Source of the DNA: JBEKDJ01 sp050014415
Lineage (GTDB): Bacteria; Desulfobacterota; BSN033; UBA1163
Reading direction: 5' to 3'
DNA length: 19,502 nucleotides
NCBI GenBank assembly: GCA_050014415.1
Contig: JBEKDJ010000057.1
Coordinates: forward strand, 1 to 19,502
The notes below the pieces were generated by a model. The model saw nothing but the letters and a program-made list of their open reading frames with translations. It was not told the DNA's origin and did no database searches. The position numbers and the translations under genes were made by a program. Below, piece by piece: positions 1 through 6,053 of this stretch (within the stretch, counting starts at the first letter, position 1; each line of letters begins with the position of its first letter).

Positions 1-1
1 C

Positions 2-601
2 GGGTGTGTCTCCCTATCCGAGAAAACTCTGAGACCGGGCTCACCGGAAGACCTCCCAGGTTGCTACGCCATCTTCCCGTCTACGCCATGGGAGTCGGTG
101 CATAAGATTGAGGCCACCATCAGAGGAAGAGGTTCTTCCTCGCTGCTCGGGGTCACCAAGGGTGAACCATCGGAGCGTTGGCTTCAGAGTCTCTTGCTTG
201 CCCCTGAAGGATTCATCCTGTTTGATGCAGAGCGCCGGGAAAGCGGAATTACAGTACGAAAGGCAGTGGCTCCCTTCGATTCATCGGCCTTTGCCAAAGG
301 GCTGATGGAGGATGTGGCCCTCCTCTTTCTTCCCCCACAGGTCAAGCCCACAGCATGGGGGAAGGAAATTGATGGGACAATGATTTGCGAGTGGGAAGGC
401 CCTGATGAATCTCATACAGAGATTTCCGGATCGATGGAGAGCGGCTGGCGAATCCTGCGCCGGAATAGACAGGGAAAGGTGGTAAAGAAGGTTGTCCTGA
501 ACGGACCCTTTGTCAACGGCCTGGCATCTCGTATGGAACTGCGTACATTTAAACCAGCGTCCTACAGACTAAGGATGACCTTGCTTCAGGCATTCCCTTG
601 A
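2..601 (+). CDS. Hypothetical protein, 3' part only; possible outer-membrane lipoprotein (DUF3261-like)
   Basis: The reading frame is open from the first full codon of the window to TGA at 599-601, so the true start lies upstream. A GTG at 98 could start a 167-residue protein, but the open frame before it also looks coding, so I treat the gene as truncated by the window edge. The visible 199 residues contain no membrane segment. A Gly-Cys pair sits at the very first codons, which would suit a lipobox, but the preceding residues are outside the window. The layout of short beta-like stretches resembles the LolB/DUF3261 group of small lipoproteins; this is a weak family impression, not a motif match. 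The gene points toward the riboswitch and ends about 300 bases before it. The coding call is fairly secure, the function is not. Confidence 0.6.
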   Translation, partial: GCVSLSEKTLRPGSPEDLPGCYAIFPSTPWESVHKIEATIRGRGSSSLLGVTKGEPSERWLQSLLLAPEGFILFDAERRESGITVRKAVAPFDSSAFAKGLMEDVALLFLPPQVKPTAWGKEIDGTMICEWEGPDESHTEISGSMESGWRILRRNRQGKVVKKVVLNGPFVNGLASRMELRTFKPASYRLRMTLLQAFP

Positions 602-908
602 TGCCTAAAAAGAGGGGACTGAGAAGAGATTTTTTATTCTAATGTGCTGAGGAAGTTAAAGCCGAAGCTTAGGTCTCCTGGTCTGCGCCTTTCAATTCCC
701 CGAGCAAGGAGTTCTTCCTGCTGAAGAAATAATTGACAACCGATCCGTCCGGATGTTGAGTACTTCCTGTAATCCTCGAAGAAGGACTTTGCTCCATAAG
801 TGAAGATTACAATCAAAAATCTTCGGGTTCCAACTGAGGGGATTAATTGGCAACAAAGTGCTTAAAGAATACTAAAAGCTTCGCGCATATCTCGTGGTCA
901 AGATAGGC
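602..908. other. Gap without a clear gene; possible decayed reading frame on the minus strand
   Basis: No convincing gene lies here. On the minus strand the frame is open from 861 down to the stop at 634. Its last 60 codons, from a TTG at 816, have a protein-like composition (Glu-Glu-Leu-Leu, Arg-Arg-Arg-Pro-Gly-Asp, a Phe-rich tail), but there is no good ribosome binding site and I do not recognise the product. It may be the 3' remnant of a lost gene. No terminator with a U-tract was seen just after the stop at 601. Confidence 0.3.
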
Positions 909-936
909 ATGACAAAGGTAGGATTTTTAGTAATAT
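909..936 (+). promoter_or_regulatory. Candidate sigma-70 promoter for the riboswitch transcript
   Basis: ATGACA at 909-914 (one mismatch to TTGACA) and TAATAT at 931-936 are 16 bases apart. Transcription would start near 943, just upstream of the riboswitch fold, which is where a leader promoter is expected. It was found by eye and supported mainly by position. Confidence 0.45.
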
Positions 937-949
937 AAACAACAAGAGT

Positions 950-1070
950 AAATAGGCCCAATCGATACGAGCGGGGAAACCAGTTTAGTGGGGTGAATTC
1001 CGGTATTGCCGGAAAGGATATCCCTTAATCCTAACCCGTCAGCTAACCTCGCAGGCGAGTAAGGGGAGTG
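950..1070 (+). promoter_or_regulatory. Cyclic di-AMP riboswitch (ydaO-yuaA class)
   Basis: Conserved blocks of the ydaO-yuaA RNA occur in order. GAGCGGGGAAACCA is at 969-982. GTGGGGTGAATTCC is near 988-1001. After a short variable hairpin comes CTAACCCGTCAGCTAACCTC at 1031-1050, followed by GCAGGCG, the most diagnostic block. This matches what I know of the family consensus almost base for base. The family binds c-di-AMP and usually turns off genes for cell-wall remodelling enzymes and for potassium or osmolyte transport. A terminator hairpin follows directly and would serve as the expression platform. The ends are approximate because pairing of the outer helix was not computed. The next gene is an aldose-epimerase-like enzyme 270 bases beyond the terminator with its own promoter, which is not a typical target. 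Confidence 0.9.
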
Positions 1071-1072
1071 AA

Positions 1073-1106
1073 GAAAAGCTAGGGAATTCGCCCTGGCTTT
1101 TCTTTG
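1073..1106 (+). terminator. Rho-independent terminator of the riboswitch
   Basis: GAAAAGCTAGGG at 1073-1084 pairs with CCCTGGCTTTTC at 1091-1102 as a 12-base stem with one G-U pair and a six-base loop, and the 3' arm runs into TTT. It begins within a few bases of the riboswitch 3' end, as expected when c-di-AMP binding favours termination. Confidence 0.7.
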
Positions 1107-1150
1107 ACCTCATGAAGGAACGAAAGGGTTACAGAGCCTGGATTAATTTC

Positions 1151-1233
1151 TCTGGGGGTCTAATTCCCCGCAGCTTGCTGCGTTCCCTTTAGAAACTATT
1201 GTCTTTGATACCCCGTCCGCTTGCGGCGGGGTA
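1151..1233. repeat. Two GC-rich hairpin repeats of the CCCCG-CNGC-TT type
   Basis: Copy one at 1166-1182 folds as CGCAGC-TT-GCTGCG after a CCCC run that can also pair with the GGGG at 1154-1158. Copy two at 1209-1233 is a near-perfect hairpin, TACCCCG and CCGC against GCGG and CGGGGTA with one bulged T. A third relative lies at 4129-4148. Similar cores in separate intergenic gaps suggest a dispersed REP-like palindrome. The short open frame between 1110 and 1190 ends inside copy one, lacks a ribosome binding site and is not called a gene. Confidence 0.5.
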
Positions 1234-1277
1234 GTTCATATATATTCTGTTTGTGGATTTGGGAAACCAAATATTAC

Positions 1278-1305
1278 TTGACCTAGCAAAGATTTTTGAT
1301 ATGAT
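1278..1305 (+). promoter_or_regulatory. Sigma-70 promoter of the DUF4432 operon
   Basis: TTGACC at 1278-1283 and TATGAT at 1300-1305 are separated by 16 bases in an A+T-rich stretch. The predicted start near 1312 gives a leader of about 65 bases before the ATG at 1379. A ten-base palindrome, TTATTAATAA at 1331-1340, lies in that leader and could be an operator. Confidence 0.6.
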
Positions 1306-1378
1306 AGCTCAATACTATTCTATGGATTGGTTATTAATAATGGTACGATAGTGTTATGAATTTAGCGGGAAGTATCAT

Positions 1379-2446
1379 ATGGTAAAATTATTCGGTCAGG
1401 AATTCAACCGATTCGATTTGCTTCAGAGAATAGGAGATGTTTCACAAATTGCAGGGGTTCGAATCATGAGACTTGAGGACGGGAGCGAAGAAGGTGTGCG
1501 CCTCATTGAGGTACGGACTGGAACTGGATTCCGATACAATGTCCTGCCTTCCAGGGGGATGGATGTCTCCTTTGCGGAATATAAGGGAATCCCTTTGTCT
1601 TGGCGATCTTGCACACGCGATGTCTCCCCTGCCTTTTACGAGCCAGCAGGAGATGGGTGGCATCGCCTTTTTTATGGTGGCATGGTGATCACCTGTGGCT
1701 TAACCAATGTAGGGGCTCCATGCGCGGATCAGGGCGAAGAACTTGGCCGTCACGGAAGGATATCTGCTACACCGGCTGAATCTGTTTATGCGGATGGACA
1801 ATGGGAGGGAGATGAATATCATCTCATCGTCCAGGGAAGAATGAGGGAGGCAGCTTTTTGGGGCGAGAATCTCGCGATGACCAGGCGTATTCACAGCCGA
1901 TTGGGTGCATCCTGGTTGAGAATCGAAGATGAGGTTGAAAACCATGGCTTCAGCCCCACACCTTTGATGTTCCTATACCATGTGAATATAGGGTTTCCGC
2001 TTATAAGCAAGGAAAGCACTGTCCTCATTCCTTCTAAGAAAGCCATGGCCATGGATCCGTCTGTGAATGCCGGGGGCTTTAACGAATTGCATGATCCCAT
2101 GCCTGACGCGCTAAGCCAGGTCTTCTACCACGATACCGCTTCTGATCCAGACGGGATCGTGACAGTGGCTCTAATCAATGAGAAGCTTCCGCTCGGGCTC
2201 TATATCCGATACAGAAAAGACCAGTTCAAGAATCTGGTTCAATGGAAGATGCTTGGCCAAGGGGATTATGTCTTAGGGATTGAACCTGCCAATTGTCATG
2301 TTGAAGGACGGGCCGCGGAACGCGCAAGAGGAACCCTGGAGTTTATTGCTCCGGGTGAAAAGAGGCAGTTTCACCTGGAACTGGGCATATTGGATTCTGA
2401 AGCCGAATTCAGGGAATGGAGAACAAAAATAGAACGGCTTGTTTAA
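1379..2446 (+). CDS. DUF4432 family protein, aldose 1-epimerase-like
   Basis: This 355-residue protein has the galactose-mutarotase-like beta-sandwich pattern of the DUF4432 family. Visible family marks are the early Pro-Ser-Arg-Gly-Met-Asp stretch near residue 58, a conserved Gly-Arg-His-Gly with His125 where aldose epimerases carry a substrate-binding histidine, Tyr-His-Val-Asn-Ile-Gly-Phe near residue 201, and Glu302-Pro followed by His307. No signal peptide or membrane segment is present, so it should be cytoplasmic. Members sit in sugar and inositol clusters and are thought to act on sugar anomers or related keto forms, but reactions are mostly unproven. It is first in a run with the NagB-like and cupin isomerase genes, 55 bases from the next gene. 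The start is the first ATG after a weak GGGAAG site. Family assignment is secure, substrate unknown. Confidence 0.85.
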   Translation: MVKLFGQEFNRFDLLQRIGDVSQIAGVRIMRLEDGSEEGVRLIEVRTGTGFRYNVLPSRGMDVSFAEYKGIPLSWRSCTRDVSPAFYEPAGDGWHRLFYGGMVITCGLTNVGAPCADQGEELGRHGRISATPAESVYADGQWEGDEYHLIVQGRMREAAFWGENLAMTRRIHSRLGASWLRIEDEVENHGFSPTPLMFLYHVNIGFPLISKESTVLIPSKKAMAMDPSVNAGGFNELHDPMPDALSQVFYHDTASDPDGIVTVALINEKLPLGLYIRYRKDQFKNLVQWKMLGQGDYVLGIEPANCHVEGRAAERARGTLEFIAPGEKRQFHLELGILDSEAEFREWRTKIERLV

Positions 2447-2501
2447 GGATATTTGTGAAGTTTCGGGCACGTAATTCAAAAAACATGAGATATGAGATAA
2501 T

Positions 2502-3257
2502 ATGGCTCAAGAAATGACATATAATGGCGTCAAGGTTACGCTTGCAAAGGATTACTTAGAGCTTAGTAGTCTTGCAGCACAGATAATTTTAAAGAGAATT
2601 GAGGCAACACCTAAGTTCAACCTGTTGTTGCCGACGGGAACGACTCCCTTGGGTGTATACAGTATTTTTAAGAGCAAAGACCCGGGATTTTTCAAACATG
2701 TAACCTTCTTTAATATGGACGAGTACTGCTTAGGATTTAATGATCAAATAGAGATTATCCCCGAGACACACCCAGCCAGTTATAGACTTTATATGAAACA
2801 AAACCTATTTGACTCCATAAGGCCTTCTGCGAGCTATTTCCCGGGTATCGAAAATATAAGTCAATCCGGGCATTATGATGGGATCATCAAGGAGTCGGGC
2901 GGGATTGATCTTTGCTTAAATGCTATGGGAGAAGATGGACATACCTTTGGATTCAATTTTCCTGGTACCTCCAGGTATGCGAAGACTCGGTTCGTTCGTA
3001 TAACGGGCGGAACCAGAAGCACCAATAATAGATTAACAGGATTCGAAACACCTGACTGTGCCATCACCATTGGCTTGACAACTGGGATGGCTGCTCAAGA
3101 GATCCTCTTCTTGGTTTCAGGTGAAAGAAAAGCGGATATATTGAGAAAGGTTATATATGCTCCTGAGATAACGCAAGACATCCCAGCGACTCTATTGAGG
3201 GGCCATCCCCACTGCCACTGGATCGTAGATGAAAAAGCTGCATGTCGTTTGCCATAG
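2502..3257 (+). CDS. NagB-family sugar-phosphate isomerase/deaminase (glucosamine-6-phosphate deaminase-like)
   Basis: The 251-residue protein carries the signatures of the glucosamine-6-phosphate deaminase/6-phosphogluconolactonase fold. Leu-Pro-Thr-Gly-Thr-Thr-Pro-Leu-Gly near residue 43 is the phosphate-binding loop. Phe-Asn-Met-Asp73-Glu-Tyr holds the general-base aspartate position of NagB. Met-Gly-Glu-Asp-Gly-His147 matches the catalytic His motif, although NagB normally follows it with Ile-Ala-Phe-Asn-Glu-Pro and here the sequence is Thr-Phe-Gly-Phe-Asn-Phe-Pro. That change at the active-site lid suggests a different substrate from glucosamine 6-phosphate. The length is typical. It stands between the epimerase-like and cupin isomerase genes, so it may interconvert an aldose and ketose phosphate or release ammonia from an amino sugar. 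The ribosome binding site is poor; a second ATG at 2514 is an alternative start. Confidence 0.85.
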   Translation: MAQEMTYNGVKVTLAKDYLELSSLAAQIILKRIEATPKFNLLLPTGTTPLGVYSIFKSKDPGFFKHVTFFNMDEYCLGFNDQIEIIPETHPASYRLYMKQNLFDSIRPSASYFPGIENISQSGHYDGIIKESGGIDLCLNAMGEDGHTFGFNFPGTSRYAKTRFVRITGGTRSTNNRLTGFETPDCAITIGLTTGMAAQEILFLVSGERKADILRKVIYAPEITQDIPATLLRGHPHCHWIVDEKAACRLP

Positions 3258-3316
3258 CTCGCTCTTGCAAAAGATGAAGACTAAGGAGCTTAGTAAAAAC
3301 AACACCCAATCAGGTC

Positions 3317-3369
3317 CACGCCAGCGAGCCGGAATCTCTGCCTCGCGGGCAGAAAGACACTTTGGCGTG
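3317..3369 (+). repeat. Intercistronic nested hairpin
   Basis: CACGCCA at 3317-3323 pairs with TGGCGTG at 3363-3369, enclosing CTGCC-TCGCG-GGCAG at 3338-3352. It lies in the 147-base gap between the NagB-like and cupin isomerase genes. It lacks a U-tract, so a role in mRNA processing or stability is more likely than termination. Confidence 0.35.
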
Positions 3370-3404
3370 CAGCCCAGTGTCACCCCGTTGGAAGGGATAT
3401 CAAG

Positions 3405-3983
3405 ATGTTAATGAGACCATTTTCGTTGAATCTCAATTTTAAAACAGGCGAGCTGACACCTTCTGACCGAACCAACACAAGGAAATTAAGTGATATGAGG
3501 GGAATGTTCCTCGATCCTGAGTCAGAAATTCGCATTCTTGAAAGAGAGGATCCCATCATCTACTCCTTCAGCGAAAAAATATTGCCTGAAGAAAATGGTC
3601 ATCTCCAACTTGCCACAACGACCATTCAACCCGGAAAGATCGGAGAGGAATATTTTATGACTAAAGGCCATTATCATAGACGCCCAGATACTTCGGAAGT
3701 CTATTTAGGCATGGAAGGAAAGGGCTGCCTTTTAATGCAGACCGTAGATGGAGATTTTGATTCTATTGAGATTCGAAAAGGAGTTGTTGCTTACATTCCC
3801 CCTTACTGGGGGCACCGCATGGTCAATACGGGAAAGACTCCTTTTGTCTTCTTTGCCGTCTATCCTGGAGATGCAGGCCATAATTACGGAGATATCGAAA
3901 GGACAGGGTTTATAAAGATTCTAGTCGAAAGAGATCAAAAGCCTGTTCTGATCGATAACCCCCAATGGAAACAAAGGGGCTGA
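3405..3983 (+). CDS. Cupin-type (archaeal-type) glucose-6-phosphate isomerase
   Basis: This 192-residue protein matches the metal-dependent cupin phosphoglucose isomerases first described in Pyrococcus and Thermococcus (PF06560), unrelated to the usual bacterial Pgi. The metal-binding set is visible: His89-Tyr-His91, Glu98 and His137, with the spacing of the characterised enzymes (about 88, 90, 97 and 136). Family blocks Thr-Lys-Gly-His-Tyr-His, Pro-Pro-Tyr-Trp-Gly-His and Tyr-Pro-Gly-Asp-Ala-Gly-His are all present, as is the N-terminal Leu-Ser-Asp-Met-Arg-Gly-Met-Phe. The reaction is glucose 6-phosphate to fructose 6-phosphate, although relatives in sugar operons may use other aldose phosphates. 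It is the last gene before a terminator. A decayed second copy of its N-terminal part is found at 14954-15091. The start at ATG 3405 follows GGAAGGG; the ATG two codons on is nearly equivalent. Confidence 0.9.
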   Translation: MLMRPFSLNLNFKTGELTPSDRTNTRKLSDMRGMFLDPESEIRILEREDPIIYSFSEKILPEENGHLQLATTTIQPGKIGEEYFMTKGHYHRRPDTSEVYLGMEGKGCLLMQTVDGDFDSIEIRKGVVAYIPPYWGHRMVNTGKTPFVFFAVYPGDAGHNYGDIERTGFIKILVERDQKPVLIDNPQWKQRG

Positions 3984-4068
3984 AAATCAAGGAAGCGTCC
4001 CATCATCTTCTTTAGACCTTCTTGTTCCCCTGAAGGTGATCTGACTTTTTCCAAACCAATCAGAATAA

Positions 4069-4169
4069 ATCCAGCACCTTTCAGTGAGGGATTTGACCCC
4101 GCTGAAAGGTTTTTTTAGAAATCTTCATCCCCGTAGCAATCTGCGGGGTACTTGGGAAAGGTGCTGGAT
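4069..4169. repeat. 14-base inverted repeat enclosing the terminator and a GC hairpin
   Basis: ATCCAGCACCTTTC at 4069-4082 is the exact reverse complement of 4156-4169. The 5' arm shares seven bases with the terminator stem at 4076-4084, so the long-range pairing and the terminator cannot form together. Inside lies the third GC-rich hairpin, CCCCGTAG-CAAT-CTGCGGGG at 4129-4148. The element could be an attenuator-like switch or the footprint of a small mobile element. Confidence 0.55.
4076..4116 (+). terminator. Rho-independent terminator after the cupin isomerase gene
   Basis: ACCTTTCAG at 4076-4084 pairs perfectly with CTGAAAGGT at 4102-4110; further partial G+C pairing lies inside, and TTTTTT follows at 4111-4116. 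It lies about 90 bases after the stop codon and would end the DUF4432-NagB-isomerase transcript. Confidence 0.75.
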
Positions 4170-4230
4170 AAATTTAACGTTTGATTTTTAACCAAGATAA
4201 TCTCTTTTTCGTGGAGGTCTTTTGGGTCCA

Positions 4231-4327
4231 AAAAAAGCTTGACATTTAAGAAATTTATTTCTATAAATATTTTTAAAAAAAGAATTTTTTTTTATTTCAA
4301 AAAGTCAATTGAAGAATTCAGTTAAAA
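4231..4327 (+). promoter_or_regulatory. Promoter/operator cassette, copy A, with sigma-70 promoter and inverted-repeat operators
   Basis: TTGACA at 4239-4244 and TATAAA at 4262-4267 are exactly 17 bases apart, close to an ideal promoter. The spacer ends in GAAATTTATTTC at 4250-4261, an inverted repeat of GAAAT and ATTTC directly against the -10 box, as expected of a repressor operator. A degenerate second site, GAA-(T9)-ATTTC, is at 4282-4298. The leader then holds CAATTGAAGAATTCAGTT and four more matching bases at 4306-4327, identical to copy B at 15189-15210. The cassette now leads only to a permease stub and then the RpiR-type regulator, which is the likely binding protein. Confidence 0.8.
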
Positions 4328-4356
4328 GGTAAAGGACTATGACTATCCTGGGCTGA

Positions 4357-4776
4357 GTCATTTTAGTCCATACGACATTGGGCCGGGCTATTTATGCGGT
4401 AGGAGGCAGCAGCGAAGCGGCCAGAATTTCAGGTATTCATATTGAACACACCAAAATTATTGCTTATACTATGATGGGACTATTGGCTGGAGTGGCGGGT
4501 ATTGTTCTGACAGGCCGTCTCAATTCAGCCAATGCCTTGATGGCGGAAGGAACAGAGTTGCAAAGCATTTCTGCTGTAGTGATTGGAGGAGCCAATCTCT
4601 TTGGTGGACAAGGGGGTGTTTTTGGTTCACTCATTGGCGCATTTATCATGGGTTTATTGGGTAACGGTTTGAACTTGCTCAATGTCTCCGCTTTCTGGCA
4701 ACGAGTGATTATGGGTTTAATTATTATTATTGTTGTTGTTTTTGATCAATGGCGAATAAGACGATTTGCTATCTAA
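4357..4776 (+). pseudogene. Sugar ABC transporter permease, C-terminal remnant (RbsC/CUT2 type)
   Basis: Only the last 130 or so residues of a BPD_transp_2 sugar permease remain, against about 320 in intact RbsC-type proteins. The frame enters right after a TGA at 4354-4356. From the TTG at 4378 it matches the family: Gly-Arg-Ala-Ile-Tyr-Ala-Val-Gly-Gly, the cytoplasmic loop with Ala-Ala-Arg-Ile-Ser-Gly-Ile, then about three or four hydrophobic segments with Val-Ile-Gly-Gly-Ala and Gly-Gly-Gln-Gly-Gly. The N-terminal membrane segments and the binding-protein and ATPase genes expected before it are missing, so a deletion has fused the promoter leader to the permease 3' end. It is more RbsC-like than the permease at 18624 and shares only limited similarity with it, so it comes from a different transporter. 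If translated from TTG 4378 it would be a short membrane peptide. Confidence 0.8.
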
Positions 4777-4869
4777 TATGAAATAGTAAAACGGACTTTC
4801 CCCAGTTTTTTTACCATTGCCAGTGATGGCAGAGTTATTTCGATACGAATTTTTAAATTGACTAAAAAA

Positions 4870-4881
4870 GGAAATTTATTC
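4870..4881 (+). promoter_or_regulatory. Operator-like site overlapping the RpiR-type gene's ribosome binding site
   Basis: GGAAATTTATTC at 4870-4881 equals the operator in cassette A except for one missing T. It overlaps the AAAAGGA ribosome binding site and ends two bases before the ATG of the regulator gene, so a bound regulator could block its own expression. The preceding gap from the permease stub also contains a small hairpin, TGCCA-GTGA-TGGCA at 4818-4831. Confidence 0.5.
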
Positions 4882-4882
4882 G

Positions 4883-5773
4883 ATGAAAAATTCCTCTCTT
4901 CCAAAAGACCATATTTTCATTAGAAGCCATGAACCTTCTACGCTTCTTAAGATCAAAGGGGCTTATTCAACATTTAAAAAGGCAGAGCATCGGATCGCTG
5001 ACGTTATTCTTCGAAATCCAGAAGAAGTGATCAACCTCTCTATTACCGAGCTGGCGGAGAGAAGTGAAGCGAGCGAATCGACCGTGGTAAGGTTCTGCAA
5101 GACATTAGGTTACAAGGGGTACTATGAACTAAAGATCGCCCTCGCCCGGGAACTGATTATTCCACCCCAGCAAATTTATGAGGAGATTAACTTAAACGAT
5201 ACGGTCTCTTCAATAAAGAATAAGGTCTTCCAGTCGAACATCTTAGCTCTTCAGGATACGATAAAGATCCTTAACGACCGGGAACTGGAAAGGGCAGTGG
5301 AAGTGATTAAAAAAGCCAAGAGGGTTGTCTTTTATGGAATGGCCACTTCCGCAGCGGTGGCTCTTGATTCCGCGCACAAATTTCTCAGGATTAATATCCC
5401 CTCGGTTTCTTATTCCGACACGCACATGCAGGCGATTTCCGCTGCTTTACTCGAAAAAGGAGGGGTGGCCATTGGGATCTCTCACTCTGGGAGTAGCAAA
5501 GACGTGGTGGATGCCTTAAGGATTGCACGGCAGAGCGGGGCAACGACCGTTTGCATCACCCACCACACGAAAAGCCCTATTACCAAGGTGGCTGACATCA
5601 AACTCTATACCGCAGCTCGGGAGACCGCCCTCCGAAGCGATGCAATGACCTCACGGATTGCGCAACTTTCTATCCTTGATGTCCTTTATGTGAGTGTGGC
5701 CCTTAGGCGATATGAGGAATCACTGAGGAGCATTGAACAAACGGATGAGGCATTATCGGATAAGAAATTCTAG
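4883..5773 (+). CDS. RpiR/MurR family transcriptional regulator (HTH_6 plus SIS domain)
   Basis: This 296-residue protein has both RpiR-family domains. Residues about 25-105 form the helix-turn-helix, with the family marks Lys-Lys-Ala-Glu-His-Arg-Ile-Ala, Ile-Thr-Glu-Leu-Ala and Ser-Glu-Ser-Thr-Val-Val-Arg-Phe-Cys-Lys. Residues about 140-265 form a SIS sugar-phosphate-binding domain, with Val-Val-Phe-Tyr-Gly-Met-Ala near 148 and Ile-Ser-His-Ser-Gly-Ser-Ser-Lys near 198, the phosphate loop. Such proteins repress or activate sugar genes in response to a sugar phosphate. Its place among isomerase, kinase and transporter genes fits. Repeated GAAAT/ATTTC inverted repeats at both promoter cassettes and just before its own start are the best candidate binding sites. 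The start at 4883 has a good ribosome binding site; the first 20 residues are poorly conserved. Confidence 0.92.
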   Translation: MKNSSLPKDHIFIRSHEPSTLLKIKGAYSTFKKAEHRIADVILRNPEEVINLSITELAERSEASESTVVRFCKTLGYKGYYELKIALARELIIPPQQIYEEINLNDTVSSIKNKVFQSNILALQDTIKILNDRELERAVEVIKKAKRVVFYGMATSAAVALDSAHKFLRINIPSVSYSDTHMQAISAALLEKGGVAIGISHSGSSKDVVDALRIARQSGATTVCITHHTKSPITKVADIKLYTAARETALRSDAMTSRIAQLSILDVLYVSVALRRYEESLRSIEQTDEALSDKKF

Positions 5774-6053
5774 CCAAAAAATATCTGAAATTTCTACTTC
5801 TACATTCGAAGTTAGAAACGATTTTGTGATAAATCCTAAATTCAAAACCCTAACCTCTAAACAAACTCAAAATGGAAGAGACTCAAAACCCAAAACAAAC
5901 CCAAAATTGAGATTTTGAACACCCCTTTTTTATATAAATGTTAGAGATAGATTCTCAGACCTAAACAAAGATAAAAAAGAGCGCAAAGAGGCCTTTGAAT
6001 ATTGCGCCATGGTGGCCCCGGAGGAAGAGGCCTTTTCATAAGGAGGGATGGCG
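5774..6053. other. Gap of 280 bases: A/C-rich tract, weak hairpin, possible 3' tail of a lost gene
   Basis: Bases 5830-5905 are strongly A/C-rich with loosely repeated CAAAAC and ACAAAC units on the plus strand. A weak hairpin, CAAAAT-TGAG-ATTTTG at 5902-5917, followed by a T-run at 5926-5931, may end the regulator transcript. From 5919 to a TAA at 6039-6041 one frame is open without a start codon and has a charged, protein-like composition; its stop overlaps the ribosome binding site of the next gene. A ten-base direct repeat, AGAGGCCTTT, occurs at 5987 and 6026. Confidence 0.4.

Noticed and set aside
1110..1190. 26-codon frame just after the riboswitch terminator
   Set aside because: It has no ribosome binding site and its second half is made by the GC-rich hairpin repeat, so it is unlikely to be the riboswitch target.
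1331..1340. TTATTAATAA palindrome in the leader of the DUF4432 gene as a definite operator
   Set aside because: A ten-base A/T palindrome in A/T-rich DNA is easily due to chance; it is mentioned with the promoter but not called as its own site.
5830..5905. A/C-rich repeated tract as a CRISPR array or replication origin iterons
   Set aside because: The units are irregular and short, with no constant repeat length or spacers, and no replication or cas gene is nearby.
6048..6053. ATG at 6048 as the SDR start
   Set aside because: It touches the AAGGAGGG ribosome binding site with no spacing; ATG 6054 has a normal six-base spacing.
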